Assembly (NCBI RefSeq): GCF_034314165.1
Contig: NZ_JAVIWK010000001.1
Location: forward strand, 2,495,001 to 2,559,000
Source: Pseudomonas sp. Bout1
GTDB lineage: Bacteria > Pseudomonadota > Gammaproteobacteria > Pseudomonadales > Pseudomonadaceae
DNA length: 64,000 nt
Direction: 5' to 3'
This document shows, piece after piece, positions 19,854 to 28,097 of the stretch. A program made the translations under genes and the position numbers. The notes below the pieces were generated by a model that was not told where the DNA came from, did no database searches, and was given only the letters and a program-made list of their open reading frames with translations. The stretch's first letter is position 1; each line of letters starts with the position of its first letter.

Positions 19854-20132
19854 ATGAGCAACCCGCGTTACCCCGAAGAATTCAAAATCCAAGCGGTCAA
19901 TCAAGTGACCGAAAAGAAGCTGCCTGTCGCTGATGTAGCGGCTCGTCTCGGCGTGTCGACGCATAGCCTCTATGCCTGGATAAAGCGCTACAGCAAACCT
20001 CAACAAGAACGGCAGCAGGATGATGATCAGCAAGCTGAACTGCGTCGTCTGCGAGCCGAACTCAAGCGGGTCACCGAAGAGCGAGACATCTTAAAAAAGG
20101 CCGCCGCGTACTTTGCCAAGGAGTGCGGTTGA
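19854..20132 (+). CDS. IS3-family transposase OrfA
   Basis: 92 residues. N-terminal helix-turn-helix (PEEFKIQAVNQVTEKKLPVADVA...) and a C-terminal leucine-zipper-like region (LRRLRAELKRVTEERDILKKA), both standard for IS3 OrfA. RBS taggagg. Its end overlaps OrfB by 10 bp in another frame, so a programmed -1 frameshift could make the OrfAB transposase. Confidence 0.92.
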   Translation: MSNPRYPEEFKIQAVNQVTEKKLPVADVAARLGVSTHSLYAWIKRYSKPQQERQQDDDQQAELRRLRAELKRVTEERDILKKAAAYFAKECG

Positions 20133-21004
20133 AGTACGCCTTTATCAAGCAGCGAGCGGGCGACTATTCCATTCGACGGCTTTGCCTGACGCTGAAAGTC
20201 CATCCCAGCGGTTATTACGCCTGGCTGTCTGAGCCGCAATCTGTGCGCGCCAAAGACGACCAGCGACTGCTGGGTTTGATCAAGCATTCCTGGCTGGAGA
20301 GCGGCGGCGTTTATGGCTATCGCAAAGTCCATGACGATCTGCGCGAAGTCGGTGAGGATTGTGGTCGGCATCGTGTGGCGAGGCTGATGCGTCTTGAAGG
20401 TCTGCGCTCTCAGACAGGGTATCGACGCCGCCCTGGCAAATACGGCGGTAAGCCAGCCGTCGCCTCACCCAATTTACTGAAGCGCCAGTTTGATGTCGTA
20501 GAACCCAACAAAGTTTGGGTCACCGACATCACTTACATTCGTACGTATGAAGGCTGGCTGTATTTGGCAGTGGTGCTGGATCTGTTTTCTCGTCAGGTCG
20601 TTGGCTGGTCAATGAAGTCGCAGATGACCAGTGATTTGGCCATTGATGCGTTATTGATGGCGGTTTGGAGGCGAAAACCGAAACAGGAGGTGATGGTTCA
20701 CTCCGACCAAGGCAGCCAGTACAGCAGCTCTGATTGGCGCAGTTTTTTGAAAGCGAACAATTTGGTTGCCAGTATGAGTCGCCGAGGCAACTGTCATGAC
20801 AACGCCGTGGCCGAGAGCTTTTTCCAGCTTCTGAAACGGGAACGGATCAAGCGGAAAATCTACACCTCGCGGCAAGATGCTCGTAGTGATGTGTTTGATT
20901 ACATCGAGATGTTCTACAACGCAAAACGCCGCCATGGTTTCAACAATCAGCTGTCACCGGTAGAGTTTGAAAAGCGTTACGCAATGAGCTTGGAGAGTGT
21001 CTAG
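20123..21004 (+). CDS. IS3-family transposase OrfB (DDE recombinase)
   Basis: 293 residues. HTH_21-like start, then the DDE core: first Asp in VWVTDITYIR, second in MVHSDQGSQYSS, and Glu in DNAVAESFFQLLKRE. No stop or gap interrupts it. The frame begins inside the orfA 3' end, as usual where a fusion transposase is made by frameshifting. Confidence 0.92.
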   Translation: MRLKYAFIKQRAGDYSIRRLCLTLKVHPSGYYAWLSEPQSVRAKDDQRLLGLIKHSWLESGGVYGYRKVHDDLREVGEDCGRHRVARLMRLEGLRSQTGYRRRPGKYGGKPAVASPNLLKRQFDVVEPNKVWVTDITYIRTYEGWLYLAVVLDLFSRQVVGWSMKSQMTSDLAIDALLMAVWRRKPKQEVMVHSDQGSQYSSSDWRSFLKANNLVASMSRRGNCHDNAVAESFFQLLKRERIKRKIYTSRQDARSDVFDYIEMFYNAKRRHGFNNQLSPVEFEKRYAMSLESV

Positions 21005-21215
21005 AAAATCAGGGGCGATTCAAACAGCACCAATTGATGAGCTCTGACCCACCTTGTGCATGGGATTTCTGACAAGCAAGCATTCAGAAACGCTATGCAT
21101 CATCTTTGTCTATGCTCAAAACTCCCCTTCAAGAAAGTGAGGCATGGAGCATGGCGCCGGAGACACTGTTCATTACCGAGCGTGGTCTGTTGACGAACAG
21201 AAAAGACCCCACGAC

Positions 21216-21458
21216 ATGACCCAGACCGAGAAAACCCCTGAGCAACTTCAAGCGCGCATTGCCGAGTTGAAAGCCCAGTATCAGCAGCTGCAGGACAATT
21301 ACGACGATGAAGTTCTCTTGTGCTCAAGCCTGCTGCGCGCCTTGGTCAACGCTGACGCTGGCTTCTGTGAGACGCTGGTCAAGCATGCCTATTGCTCGGC
21401 TGAGCGTAAGGCCGACGCGCTGGATTACCTCGTCGATGCACGCGCGGGGTATGGCTGA
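21216..21458 (+). CDS. Small hypothetical protein with coiled-coil start
   Basis: 80 residues from the ATG at 21216. The frame is open from an ATG at 21144, which has an RBS-like gaaagtgagg placed too close. The stretch EQLQARIAELKAQYQQLQDNY looks coiled coil. I do not recognise the family. It is followed by a good terminator at 21507. It lies in the small-gene cluster right of the IS3 element. Confidence 0.5.
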   Translation: MTQTEKTPEQLQARIAELKAQYQQLQDNYDDEVLLCSSLLRALVNADAGFCETLVKHAYCSAERKADALDYLVDARAGYG

Positions 21459-21506
21459 GTGGACTGATCATAACGGCGTTTTCGTTCAATCGCCCCCCAC
21501 AAACAG

Positions 21507-21528
21507 GCCCACTGCGGTGGGCTTTTTT
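21507..21528 (+). terminator. Rho-independent terminator
   Basis: Stem GCCCAC (21507-21512), loop TGCG, GTGGGC (21517-21522), then six T. It lies about 50 bp after the hypothetical gene ending at 21458. The flanking text (terminator then GCTGGACGCCA) is mirrored in weaker form at 37115-37155. Confidence 0.8.
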
Positions 21529-21625
21529 GCGTCGGCTGGACGCCACAACCCTATAGACTGGTCCATCAGTCATAGTGCGAGTGGTTAATCCACAGGTCGT
21601 CCCTTCCCCGATAGGAAACGCTGTA

Positions 21626-21943
21626 ATGCCATTAACCATCACTAATCCTTACCGTCTGCGTTTGGAGTGCCTCCGTAACGTGTCGCCAGGCTGCGCGGAC
21701 TTGGCCGGACGCATTGTTGTGGCGTTACGTACTGAAGTCATGACCCTATCCACCGCGACTCTAATCGAGGATTTATTCGATCACCTGGACGCAATTGCCG
21801 CGCAGCACAGCGGTAGTGTCACGCGTCTGGGTATATGGATGATGGGCTTGATCCACGCCAAAGCGTTGCTAAGCACGGAGGTAGAGACGTTCCTCTCTGA
21901 CGCCGCCACTTTGGGCGGCCCATCCAGTGTGGGGCCGGCATGA
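21626..21943 (+). CDS. Hypothetical protein, first gene of a two-gene unit
   Basis: 105 residues from the ATG at 21626 with RBS taggaaa 8 bp upstream. Mostly helical, acidic, no signal peptide or membrane segment. I do not recognise the family. Its stop overlaps the next gene by 4 bp (ATGA), so the two are translated together. Confidence 0.55.
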   Translation: MPLTITNPYRLRLECLRNVSPGCADLAGRIVVALRTEVMTLSTATLIEDLFDHLDAIAAQHSGSVTRLGIWMMGLIHAKALLSTEVETFLSDAATLGGPSSVGPA

Positions 21944-22209
21944 GGGAAGGCATTCACGAAGACGCGCTACGGGCCATGCTCGAGGGCGGCGCGGTGCGTG
22001 AGGTGCTGGTCAGCCGGCACGGCGAAAAATGGGGTTTGGGGATTCGCCTGGGCGGCGCCGGATCACGCTGGCTGCCGATCCGCTCGCGGCGCGAAGCGCT
22101 GCGCACCTGGGCCAGTTTGACCGCCGTGGGACGCTTTGCCGAAGCCCAGGGCGTGAAGGGGTTTATGGTAAATCAGAGCAGCATCAGTGCAGCAAGGGCG
22201 CGGCTCTGA
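21940..22209 (+). CDS. Small hypothetical protein, weakly like ParC-type partition-associated proteins
   Basis: 89 residues, overlapping the previous gene by 4 bp. The pattern REVLVSRHGEKWGLGIRLG...LRTWASLTAVGRFAEAQGVKGFMV recalls small beta-rich proteins annotated as ParC family partition-associated on plasmids and islands. The resemblance is by eye only. The location next to mobile DNA fits an island backbone gene. Confidence 0.5.
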   Translation: MREGIHEDALRAMLEGGAVREVLVSRHGEKWGLGIRLGGAGSRWLPIRSRREALRTWASLTAVGRFAEAQGVKGFMVNQSSISAARARL

Positions 22210-22284
22210 TGCTCCGCTTCCGACCAACAAAGGTCGGTGGCGATAGTGAGAAGCGTACTAAAAGTGGACCGTACTAGGAGCGAT

Positions 22285-22905
22285 TCAGTTTGCGTCGATT
22301 CTCAGTGCGCGTATATAGCTATTCTGATTTTCAAGGTTGCGAACATAGCGCTCAATATGTAATTTGCTCCCAGGTTTTAGCCAATTGAGTGCGCCTTTCA
22401 CGACAAACCCCAGCATGAAGTCTGCTCCTGTGAGTCGATCTTCGACTAAGAATCTCCTACCCTTTAGATAGTCGTCTAAATATGAAAAAACTTTATCAAA
22501 TTCCGCTCCGGCGTAATCTTCGAGAAACTTGAGATCAGTTCCAGATTTAATTTCAAATTCGTTAAATACCTTCAACAAAAATGGCAGCATTGCTGAGCTT
22601 TCTGAAAAGTGAATCCATGTTAGGTAATCGATGTACTCAGCTGAATCTTCATCAGGCGCTAAGTGAGGCGCAAATCGCTTTATCAGAATTTCCATCATCG
22701 CACCCGACTCAGCAATAACCTTGCCATCTAACTCAATAACCGGCGATTTGCCGAGTGGGTGCATGGCCTTGAGTGAAGCGGGGGCTAAATGGGTTTTTTC
22801 ATCGCGCTGGTATTTGATCAACTCATAAGGCTGGCCTATTTCCTCCAGTAGCCAGAGGATACGAATCGAGCGTGAAGCATTCAGGTGGTGAAGTTTTATC
22901 ATCAT
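22285..22905 (-). CDS. Glutathione S-transferase family protein
   Basis: 206 residues. Thioredoxin-fold N-terminal domain (MIKLHHLNASRSIRILWLLEEIG; LGKSPVIELDGKVIAESGAMME, the cis-Pro and Glu-Ser glutathione site) and a helical C-terminal domain with LTGADFMLGF (N-capping box). It probably conjugates or reduces electrophiles. Base composition is slightly A+T-richer than its neighbours. Divergent from the TetR gene at 23249, with an operator at 22994 in its promoter, so it belongs to the electrophile regulon. It lacks the zeta-class motif of maleylpyruvate isomerases and should not be assigned to the gentisate path. Confidence 0.85.
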   Translation of the reverse strand: MMIKLHHLNASRSIRILWLLEEIGQPYELIKYQRDEKTHLAPASLKAMHPLGKSPVIELDGKVIAESGAMMEILIKRFAPHLAPDEDSAEYIDYLTWIHFSESSAMLPFLLKVFNEFEIKSGTDLKFLEDYAGAEFDKVFSYLDDYLKGRRFLVEDRLTGADFMLGFVVKGALNWLKPGSKLHIERYVRNLENQNSYIRALRIDAN

Positions 22906-22993
22906 TTTAACTCCGACGGGGTGTGCGCTGGCCCATTAGGCGCAGTGCTGATGGTGTGGTCATTAGACGGTGGCTCGCATGCTACTCGGTTAC

Positions 22994-23008
22994 TAGTCAA
23001 CCGGTCTA
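22994..23008. promoter_or_regulatory. TetR-type operator, GST promoter
   Basis: TAGTCAACCGGTCTA, 11 of 15 matches to the site at 23213. It lies 89 bp upstream of the GST start. The most divergent of the five sites. Confidence 0.5.
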
Positions 23009-23212
23009 CTACTGCTTAATTAGGCTCAGCGCTGCATATTTTGCCTACGGATTGGACTCCCTATGGTGCGATTTACGTTAAGGCTTGATTGGCTGCTGTA
23101 AGCGCCGGAGGGTGGCAGGCGCGTCTAGATTTAGCTGAATCGAGCTTTCGATGCCGCATGAGGTGGGTGGCGGATTGGCAGTGTTGCTATAGTAGAGCAT
23201 TGACATTCAAAG

Positions 23213-23227
23213 TAGACGACTGGTCTA
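23213..23227. promoter_or_regulatory. TetR-type operator, regulator promoter
   Basis: TAGACGACTGGTCTA, 22 bp upstream of the regulator's ATG, filling the spacer between a perfect -35 (TTGACA, 23200-23205) and the -10 region. It is the exact reverse complement of the site at 35974-35988. The position predicts autorepression. Confidence 0.75.
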
Positions 23228-23248
23228 ATTTTTTGGTAATCTTCCGCA

Positions 23249-23842
23249 ATGAAGCAGACTTACGATGATACGCGCCAACATTTACTCGACACCGGCCATC
23301 GCATGATGGTGGTTAAGGGCTTTACGGGTGTGGGACTTAACGAGATTTTGCAGGCGGCCAGCGTGCCGAAAGGCTCGTTCTACCATTACTTCAAGTCCAA
23401 GGAGCAATACGGCCAGTCCTTGCTGGAGGATTACTTCCGCACTTATTTGGCGAACATGGACGAGCGTTTCGCGGTAAGGGGCAATACTGCCCGCGAGCGG
23501 CTCATGGGCTATTGGCAGAAGTGGCTTGATAGCTATTGCGAGCCCTGCGATGAGCAGAAGTGTCTGGTCGTGAAGCTGAGCGCCGAGGTGGCGGACTTGT
23601 CCGAGTCAATGCGCATTACGCTGCGTGATGGATCAGATCAAATAATTGAACGTATCGCTGGCTGTATCGAGCAGGGGCAGCGCGACGGCTCGTTGCCGCA
23701 AGGTGATGCTTACCGAACAGCGACAGCCCTTTACCAGCTTTGGCTCGGAGCCAGCCTGCTGAGCAAACTCCACCGTAATAGTCGGTCGCTGGAAAACGCC
23801 AAAGCTACGACCTTGGCCATGCTGGCGTTTAATCAAGCCTGA
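23249..23842 (+). CDS. TetR-family repressor (NemR/AcuR-like)
   Basis: 197 residues. N-terminal helix-turn-helix GFTGVGLNEILQAASVPKGSFYHYFKSKEQYG is characteristic of the NemR/AcuR branch; the ligand domain includes Cys-containing CEPCDEQKCLVVKLSAEV (~residues 91-108). NemR senses reactive electrophiles through cysteines and controls an Old Yellow Enzyme gene. Here an OYE, a YqhD-like alcohol dehydrogenase, a DJ-1 protein and an NADPH oxidoreductase share its operator, so the assignment is well supported by context. Expected to be released by quinones, aldehydes or hypochlorite (family knowledge, untested here). Confidence 0.85.
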   Translation: MKQTYDDTRQHLLDTGHRMMVVKGFTGVGLNEILQAASVPKGSFYHYFKSKEQYGQSLLEDYFRTYLANMDERFAVRGNTARERLMGYWQKWLDSYCEPCDEQKCLVVKLSAEVADLSESMRITLRDGSDQIIERIAGCIEQGQRDGSLPQGDAYRTATALYQLWLGASLLSKLHRNSRSLENAKATTLAMLAFNQA

Positions 23843-23887
23843 TGATGAGATTTCCCACCCGTAGGTGGGTGTTCCCTATCATATTTG

Positions 23888-23902
23888 TAGCAGACTGGTC
23901 TA
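23888..23902. promoter_or_regulatory. TetR-type operator, oxidoreductase promoter
   Basis: TAGCAGACTGGTCTA, 55 bp upstream of the oxidoreductase ATG at 23957. It is the exact reverse complement of the site at 35849-35863. Confidence 0.7.
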
Positions 23903-23956
23903 ATTAATTTGTGGCACCCCTAACCATTTCTCCAACACCAGCCCTGGAATTTGAAC

Positions 23957-24991
23957 ATGCCCCAGTCAAAGCAAGTGAATCGTCGCGTTGTTCTGGCGTC
24001 GCGTCCGCACGGTGCGCCTGTCGAAGCGAATTTTCGCATTGAACAAAGCCCCATTCCTCAACCTGCAGAAGGCCAGGTGCTGTTGCGTACCGTTTATCTG
24101 TCGCTCGACCCTTACATGCGCGGCCGCATGAGTGATGCACCGTCCTATGCTCCTCCGGTGGAAATCGGTGGGGTCATGGTGGGTGGTACTGTCTGCCGTG
24201 TGCTAGCTTCGAAAAATCCGGCCTACAAAGTCGGTGACTGGGTGCTGTCCTTCAGTGGCTGGCAAGACTATGCCCTGTCCGATGGCAGCGACCTGACTCC
24301 TTTGGGTAATTCGCCGACTCATCCGTCTTATGCCTTAGGCATATTAGGTATGCCTGGCTTTACCGCTTACATGGGCTTGCTTGACATTGGCCGTCCCCAG
24401 ACTGGTGAAACGCTAGTGGTTGCGGCGGCTACCGGTCCGGTGGGAGCGACTGTGGGGCAGATCGGCAAGATCAAAGGCTGTCATGTGGTCGGAGTAGCAG
24501 GCGGGGCGGACAAATGCCGGCATGCCGTCGAGGTGCTGGGTTTTGATACCTGCATAGATCACCGTGCGCCGGACTTCCCCGAGCAACTGGCCAAGGCCTG
24601 CCCTGCGGGTATCGATGTCTATTTCGAAAACGTCGGTGGCAAGGTTTTCGCTGCGGTTCTACCGCTGTTAAACGCCAAAGCCCGTGTGCCGGTCTGCGGC
24701 ATTATTGCGCATTACAACGATACCGATTTACCCATGGGGCCAGATCGTTTGCCATCTTTGATGGGTGCCATTCTGCGCAAACGCATCAATGTCCAAGGCT
24801 TTATTATTTTTGATGATTATGCGCACCGTTACGACGAGTTCTTTAACGAAATGTCGAGCTGGTTGGCGCAGGGGCGGATCAAGTATCGCGAGGAATTGGT
24901 GAGTGGTTTGGAAGAGGCGCCCAATGCCTTTATTGGGCTACTAGAAGGTAGAAATTTTGGCAAATTAGTAGTTCGCGTCAGTGACCACTGA
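23957..24991 (+). CDS. Zinc-independent NADPH-dependent alkenal/one oxidoreductase (MDR, CurA-like)
   Basis: 344 residues. Medium-chain reductase with YLSLDPYMRGRM near the N-terminus and the NADPH motif AATGPVGATVGQIGKIKGCHVVG (~155-177), plus DVYFENVGG. These are standard for leukotriene B4 12-hydroxydehydrogenase/prostaglandin reductase relatives, which reduce C=C bonds of enals and enones. A TTG two codons upstream keeps the frame open, but ATG at 23957 is the likely start. Directly controlled by the operator at 23888. A detoxification role fits the regulon. Confidence 0.88.
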   Translation: MPQSKQVNRRVVLASRPHGAPVEANFRIEQSPIPQPAEGQVLLRTVYLSLDPYMRGRMSDAPSYAPPVEIGGVMVGGTVCRVLASKNPAYKVGDWVLSFSGWQDYALSDGSDLTPLGNSPTHPSYALGILGMPGFTAYMGLLDIGRPQTGETLVVAAATGPVGATVGQIGKIKGCHVVGVAGGADKCRHAVEVLGFDTCIDHRAPDFPEQLAKACPAGIDVYFENVGGKVFAAVLPLLNAKARVPVCGIIAHYNDTDLPMGPDRLPSLMGAILRKRINVQGFIIFDDYAHRYDEFFNEMSSWLAQGRIKYREELVSGLEEAPNAFIGLLEGRNFGKLVVRVSDH

Positions 24992-25108
24992 ATGCCTATT
25001 GTTGTGCTGACATAATTTTTGCTCTGCCACTTCACGTTCCTGAGTGGTAGGGCTTTTTTATTTATATATTCCAGTCCAATGGACGCAGCACTGGCTGCAG
25101 AGAGCTTT

Positions 25109-25333
25109 ATGACTACACGCAGTAAAGATTTAGGTTGGCGAATTTTGGTGGGCTGTCTGGGGCTATACCCAACGCTATTATTGGTACTGAGTTTATTGGG
25201 GCCGCTGACCCATGATCTGAGCTTTCCGCTGATGGTCTTGGTGGAGGTGGTGGTTTTGGTGCCTTTCACTCAGATCATCTCCTTTCCGCTGGCAGGGTGG
25301 CTGGTTTCTCGTTTGAGGCGAATTAATCAGTGA
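25109..25333 (+). CDS. Small inner-membrane protein, DUF2798-like
   Basis: 74 residues from ATG 25109 (RBS gcagagag); ATG 25079 is also possible. Two hydrophobic segments: VGCLGLYPTLLLVLSLL and LVEVVVLVPFTQIISFPLAGWL. Short two-helix proteins of this kind occur as DUF2798 near TetR-controlled genes. Function unknown. Confidence 0.6.
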   Translation: MTTRSKDLGWRILVGCLGLYPTLLLVLSLLGPLTHDLSFPLMVLVEVVVLVPFTQIISFPLAGWLVSRLRRINQ

Positions 25334-25431
25334 GTACGTGGACTGTTTCAGTCAGCGTCACGTGCCATTAACACATTAAAAAGCGATGACTACAGTTGTC
25401 GGCATTAACCCAATTAGGCAGAGGAAAGACC

Positions 25432-25893
25432 ATGCAAACGTTAATCATCAACGGACAGTCGCAGCAGGTTGACGTTGCAGCGGATATGCCTCTGCTGTGG
25501 GTCTTGCGCGATGTGCTCGGCCTGACAGGGACAAAATACGGCTGTGGCATTGCTCAGTGTGGGGTGTGCACCGTGCATCTCGACGGCCAGCCGATCCGTT
25601 CGTGTGTGACTCCTATTTCGGCTGTGGCAGGTCGCTCAATCACCACCATTGAGGCCATCGGTGAGACGGCCGTGGGCAAAGCCGTGCAGCAGGCCTGGCT
25701 AGCGCATGAGGTGGTGCAGTGCGGTTACTGCCAGTCAGGACAGATCATGGCAGCAACTGCTCTTCTGAATAGCCAGCCGACGCCCGATGACCAGGCGATT
25801 GATGCGGCCATGGCGGGTAATCTTTGTCGCTGCGCCACTTACACCCGCATTCGCACGGCCATTCACAGTGTTGGCCGTGTAGAGGAGGCGTGA
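25432..25893 (+). CDS. Molybdenum aldehyde oxidoreductase, 2Fe-2S subunit (IorA-like)
   Basis: 153 residues with both [2Fe-2S] domains. Plant-type ferredoxin Cys set in [18 protein letters not shown] (with the fourth Cys in RSCVTP) and helical-domain set in [11 protein letters not shown] and [12 protein letters not shown]. Start at 25432 with RBS gaggaaaga. Together with the next two genes it makes the small subunit of an isoquinoline-1-oxidoreductase-type enzyme. It carries electrons from the molybdenum site to the cytochrome. Confidence 0.92.
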   Translation: MQTLIINGQSQQVDVAADMPLLWVLRDVLGLTGTKYGCGIAQCGVCTVHLDGQPIRSCVTPISAVAGRSITTIEAIGETAVGKAVQQAWLAHEVVQCGYCQSGQIMAATALLNSQPTPDDQAIDAAMAGNLCRCATYTRIRTAIHSVGRVEEA

Positions 25894-25894
25894 G

Positions 25895-28087
25895 ATGAAA
25901 AAGCCTAACGAAATGAATGTTCATATGTCTCGTCGTCGCCTCCTGCAGGGCAGCGGCATCGCCCTCGGCGGCTTGGTGTTGAGTACCTGGCTACCGCCCT
26001 TAGTGTCCAAGAGTGCAGCCGCCGAGGCGGCTGCCGCAGGCCGGCTGGGTGATCGCTCCGCTGAGGGTTACGGAGCCTTTGTTCGGATTGGCCACGATGG
26101 CGTGGTCACGGTGATCTCGCCAAAAATTGAAATGGGCCAAGGCGCACAGACCGGTATTGCCATGATGGTGGCGGAGGAGCTTGAAGTAGGCCTCGATCAG
26201 GTCGTTATTCAAGAGGCGCCACCAAACTCGGCGCTGTATACCGACACCTTGCTGCAGTTTCAGGCCACCGGTGGCTCGACTTCTACCCGCTACACCTGGG
26301 AGCCGCTGCGTCGGGCGGGCGCCACGGCGCGTGTCCTGTTGATCCAGGCTGCAGCGCTGCAATGGCATGTAGCGCCGAGCCTGTGCCATGCGCAGAACGG
26401 CCAAGTGTTTGGCCCTGGTGGCTTTCAGGCTAAATACGGCGAACTGGTCGAGGCCGCGGCTACGCTGCCATTACCCACTGACGTACCCTTGAAAACCCCC
26501 GAGCAATTCAAGCTGTTGGGCACCCCCGCGCAGCGCCTGGACACGCCCGCGAAGGTCAATGGTAAGGCGCGTTTTACCATCGACCTACAAATCCCCGGCA
26601 TGCTGGTTGCCTCCACCATCACCTGTCCTGTGTATGGCGGGCGATTGCGTACGGTTGATGATGCTGCGGCACGGCGAGTGCCAGGGGTTCGCGACATCGT
26701 GCGATTGGACAATGCCGTGGCTGTTACCGGGAGTCACTTCTGGGCCTGTCAGCAAGCCATCAAAGCGCTGAAAATCGAGTGGGACTTTGGGCCGAATGCC
26801 TCTATTGGTTCTACGCATCTGGACCAAGAACTACTCGCGGCCAGTAGCCGTGATGGCGTGGTCGCTAAACGCACCGGCGACATTGAACAAGCCAAGCTAC
26901 AAGCGGCCAGCCAGTTCGAAGCTGTTTACGAGCAAGCGCTGTTGTCGCATTCGCCGCTTGAGCCCATGAGCTGCGTGGCCCATGTGCGCAAAGATGGCTG
27001 CGAGCTGTGGGTCGGCACCCAAGTGCCAGTTTTCGCTCAACAGACAGCAGCCAAAGTCACCGGGTTGCCAGTTGAAAAAATCCAGGTGCATAACCAACTG
27101 ATCGGAGGGGCATTTGGCCGGCGTTTGGAGTTTGACTTCATCACTCAAGCGGTGGCCATCGCGCGGCTGGTTGATTACCCGATCAAGCTGATCTGGAGCC
27201 GTGAGGAGGACATGACCCACGACCTCTATCGGCCGCTGTATGCCGATCGTATGAAAGCCGCCCTCGACGACAAGGGGCGTCCGCTAGGATGGGAACATCG
27301 CATTGCCGGCGCCTCAATTCTCGCCCGCTATGCCGGCAGCTTGCCACCCAACGGCGTGGATGCCGATGCCGTTGAAGTTGCGGTGGACCCTATCTATAGC
27401 TTGCCGCATTTGCAGGTTCGTTATATCCGCCAGGAGCCTAGCGTCGTGCCTGTGTCGTGGTGGCGAGGCGTGGGCCCGCTTCGCGGCACCTATGCCCATG
27501 AGTGCTTCATTGATGAACTGGCGTACAACGCAAAAGCCGACCCAGTGGCCTACCGCTTGGAGCTGATGGCTGAACAACCACGCGCCCAGGCAGTGCTGCG
27601 TTTGTTGGCTGAGAAGACTGACTGGAATAAGCCTTTGCCACCCGGACAGGGTCGAGGTGTGGCGGTCAGTGCGGTGTTCGGTAGCTATGTGGCCACTTTG
27701 GTTGAACTGGAGATGCAGGGCGACTTTGGCGTGCGCATCAAGCGCCTGGTCAGCGTGGTCGATTGCGGTTTTGCAACTAACCCGACGTCGGTTAAGGCAC
27801 AGATCGAGGGCGGCACCTTGTTCGGCCTTTCCGCTTCGCTGTTCAACGAAATCCTGATCGAAAACGGTCAGGTGCAACAGACCAACTTCCACAACTACCG
27901 ACAGCTACGTATCAACGAAGCGCCTGCGGTGGAGGTGCATTTGCTTGCGAGTCTGGAAACGCCGGGTGGCGTTGGCGAGGCCGGTACTGCGTTGATCGGC
28001 CCAGCCTTGGTCAACGCCCTTTACGCAGCATCGGGCCAGCGTATACGTCGTTTGCCGCTTAGCCGTTTCGGCTATTACCCGGTTTAA
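25895..28087 (+). CDS. Molybdenum aldehyde oxidoreductase, molybdopterin subunit (IorB-like)
   Basis: 730 residues. Twin-arginine-like N-terminus (SRRRLLQGSGIALGGLVLSTWL) suggests periplasmic export. Xanthine-dehydrogenase-family motifs: KIEMGQGAQTGIAMMVAEEL, GGAFGRRLEFDF, RGVGPLRGTYAHECFIDEL, and GGVGEAGTALIGPAL with the catalytic Glu695. It begins one base after the 2Fe-2S subunit stop. The enzyme should oxidise aldehydes or N-heterocycles and pass electrons to the c-type cytochrome encoded next. In this regulon aldehyde oxidation is the likelier role. Confidence 0.9.
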   Translation: MKKPNEMNVHMSRRRLLQGSGIALGGLVLSTWLPPLVSKSAAAEAAAAGRLGDRSAEGYGAFVRIGHDGVVTVISPKIEMGQGAQTGIAMMVAEELEVGLDQVVIQEAPPNSALYTDTLLQFQATGGSTSTRYTWEPLRRAGATARVLLIQAAALQWHVAPSLCHAQNGQVFGPGGFQAKYGELVEAAATLPLPTDVPLKTPEQFKLLGTPAQRLDTPAKVNGKARFTIDLQIPGMLVASTITCPVYGGRLRTVDDAAARRVPGVRDIVRLDNAVAVTGSHFWACQQAIKALKIEWDFGPNASIGSTHLDQELLAASSRDGVVAKRTGDIEQAKLQAASQFEAVYEQALLSHSPLEPMSCVAHVRKDGCELWVGTQVPVFAQQTAAKVTGLPVEKIQVHNQLIGGAFGRRLEFDFITQAVAIARLVDYPIKLIWSREEDMTHDLYRPLYADRMKAALDDKGRPLGWEHRIAGASILARYAGSLPPNGVDADAVEVAVDPIYSLPHLQVRYIRQEPSVVPVSWWRGVGPLRGTYAHECFIDELAYNAKADPVAYRLELMAEQPRAQAVLRLLAEKTDWNKPLPPGQGRGVAVSAVFGSYVATLVELEMQGDFGVRIKRLVSVVDCGFATNPTSVKAQIEGGTLFGLSASLFNEILIENGQVQQTNFHNYRQLRINEAPAVEVHLLASLETPGGVGEAGTALIGPALVNALYAASGQRIRRLPLSRFGYYPV

Positions 28088-28097
28088 GGAGCTACTG

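Larger units (their letters stand above)
19792..21022 (+). mobile_element. IS3-family insertion sequence, apparently complete
   Basis: About 1.23 kb. The left end begins TGAGTCGCCCCGGGTTTCGT. The right end, read inward on the other strand, begins TGAATCGCCCCTGATTTTCT. Together they form imperfect terminal inverted repeats of about 26 bp, both continuing with AGACAC. The element encodes overlapping orfA and orfB with intact DDE motifs. A related right end occurs alone at 52174-52199. Confidence 0.85.

Noticed and set aside
22285..22905. GST gene as the missing maleylpyruvate isomerase of the gentisate path
   Set aside because: It lacks the zeta-class N-terminal motif, lies outside the island scar at 19.5 kb, is A+T-richer, and has a TetR operator of another regulon in its promoter.
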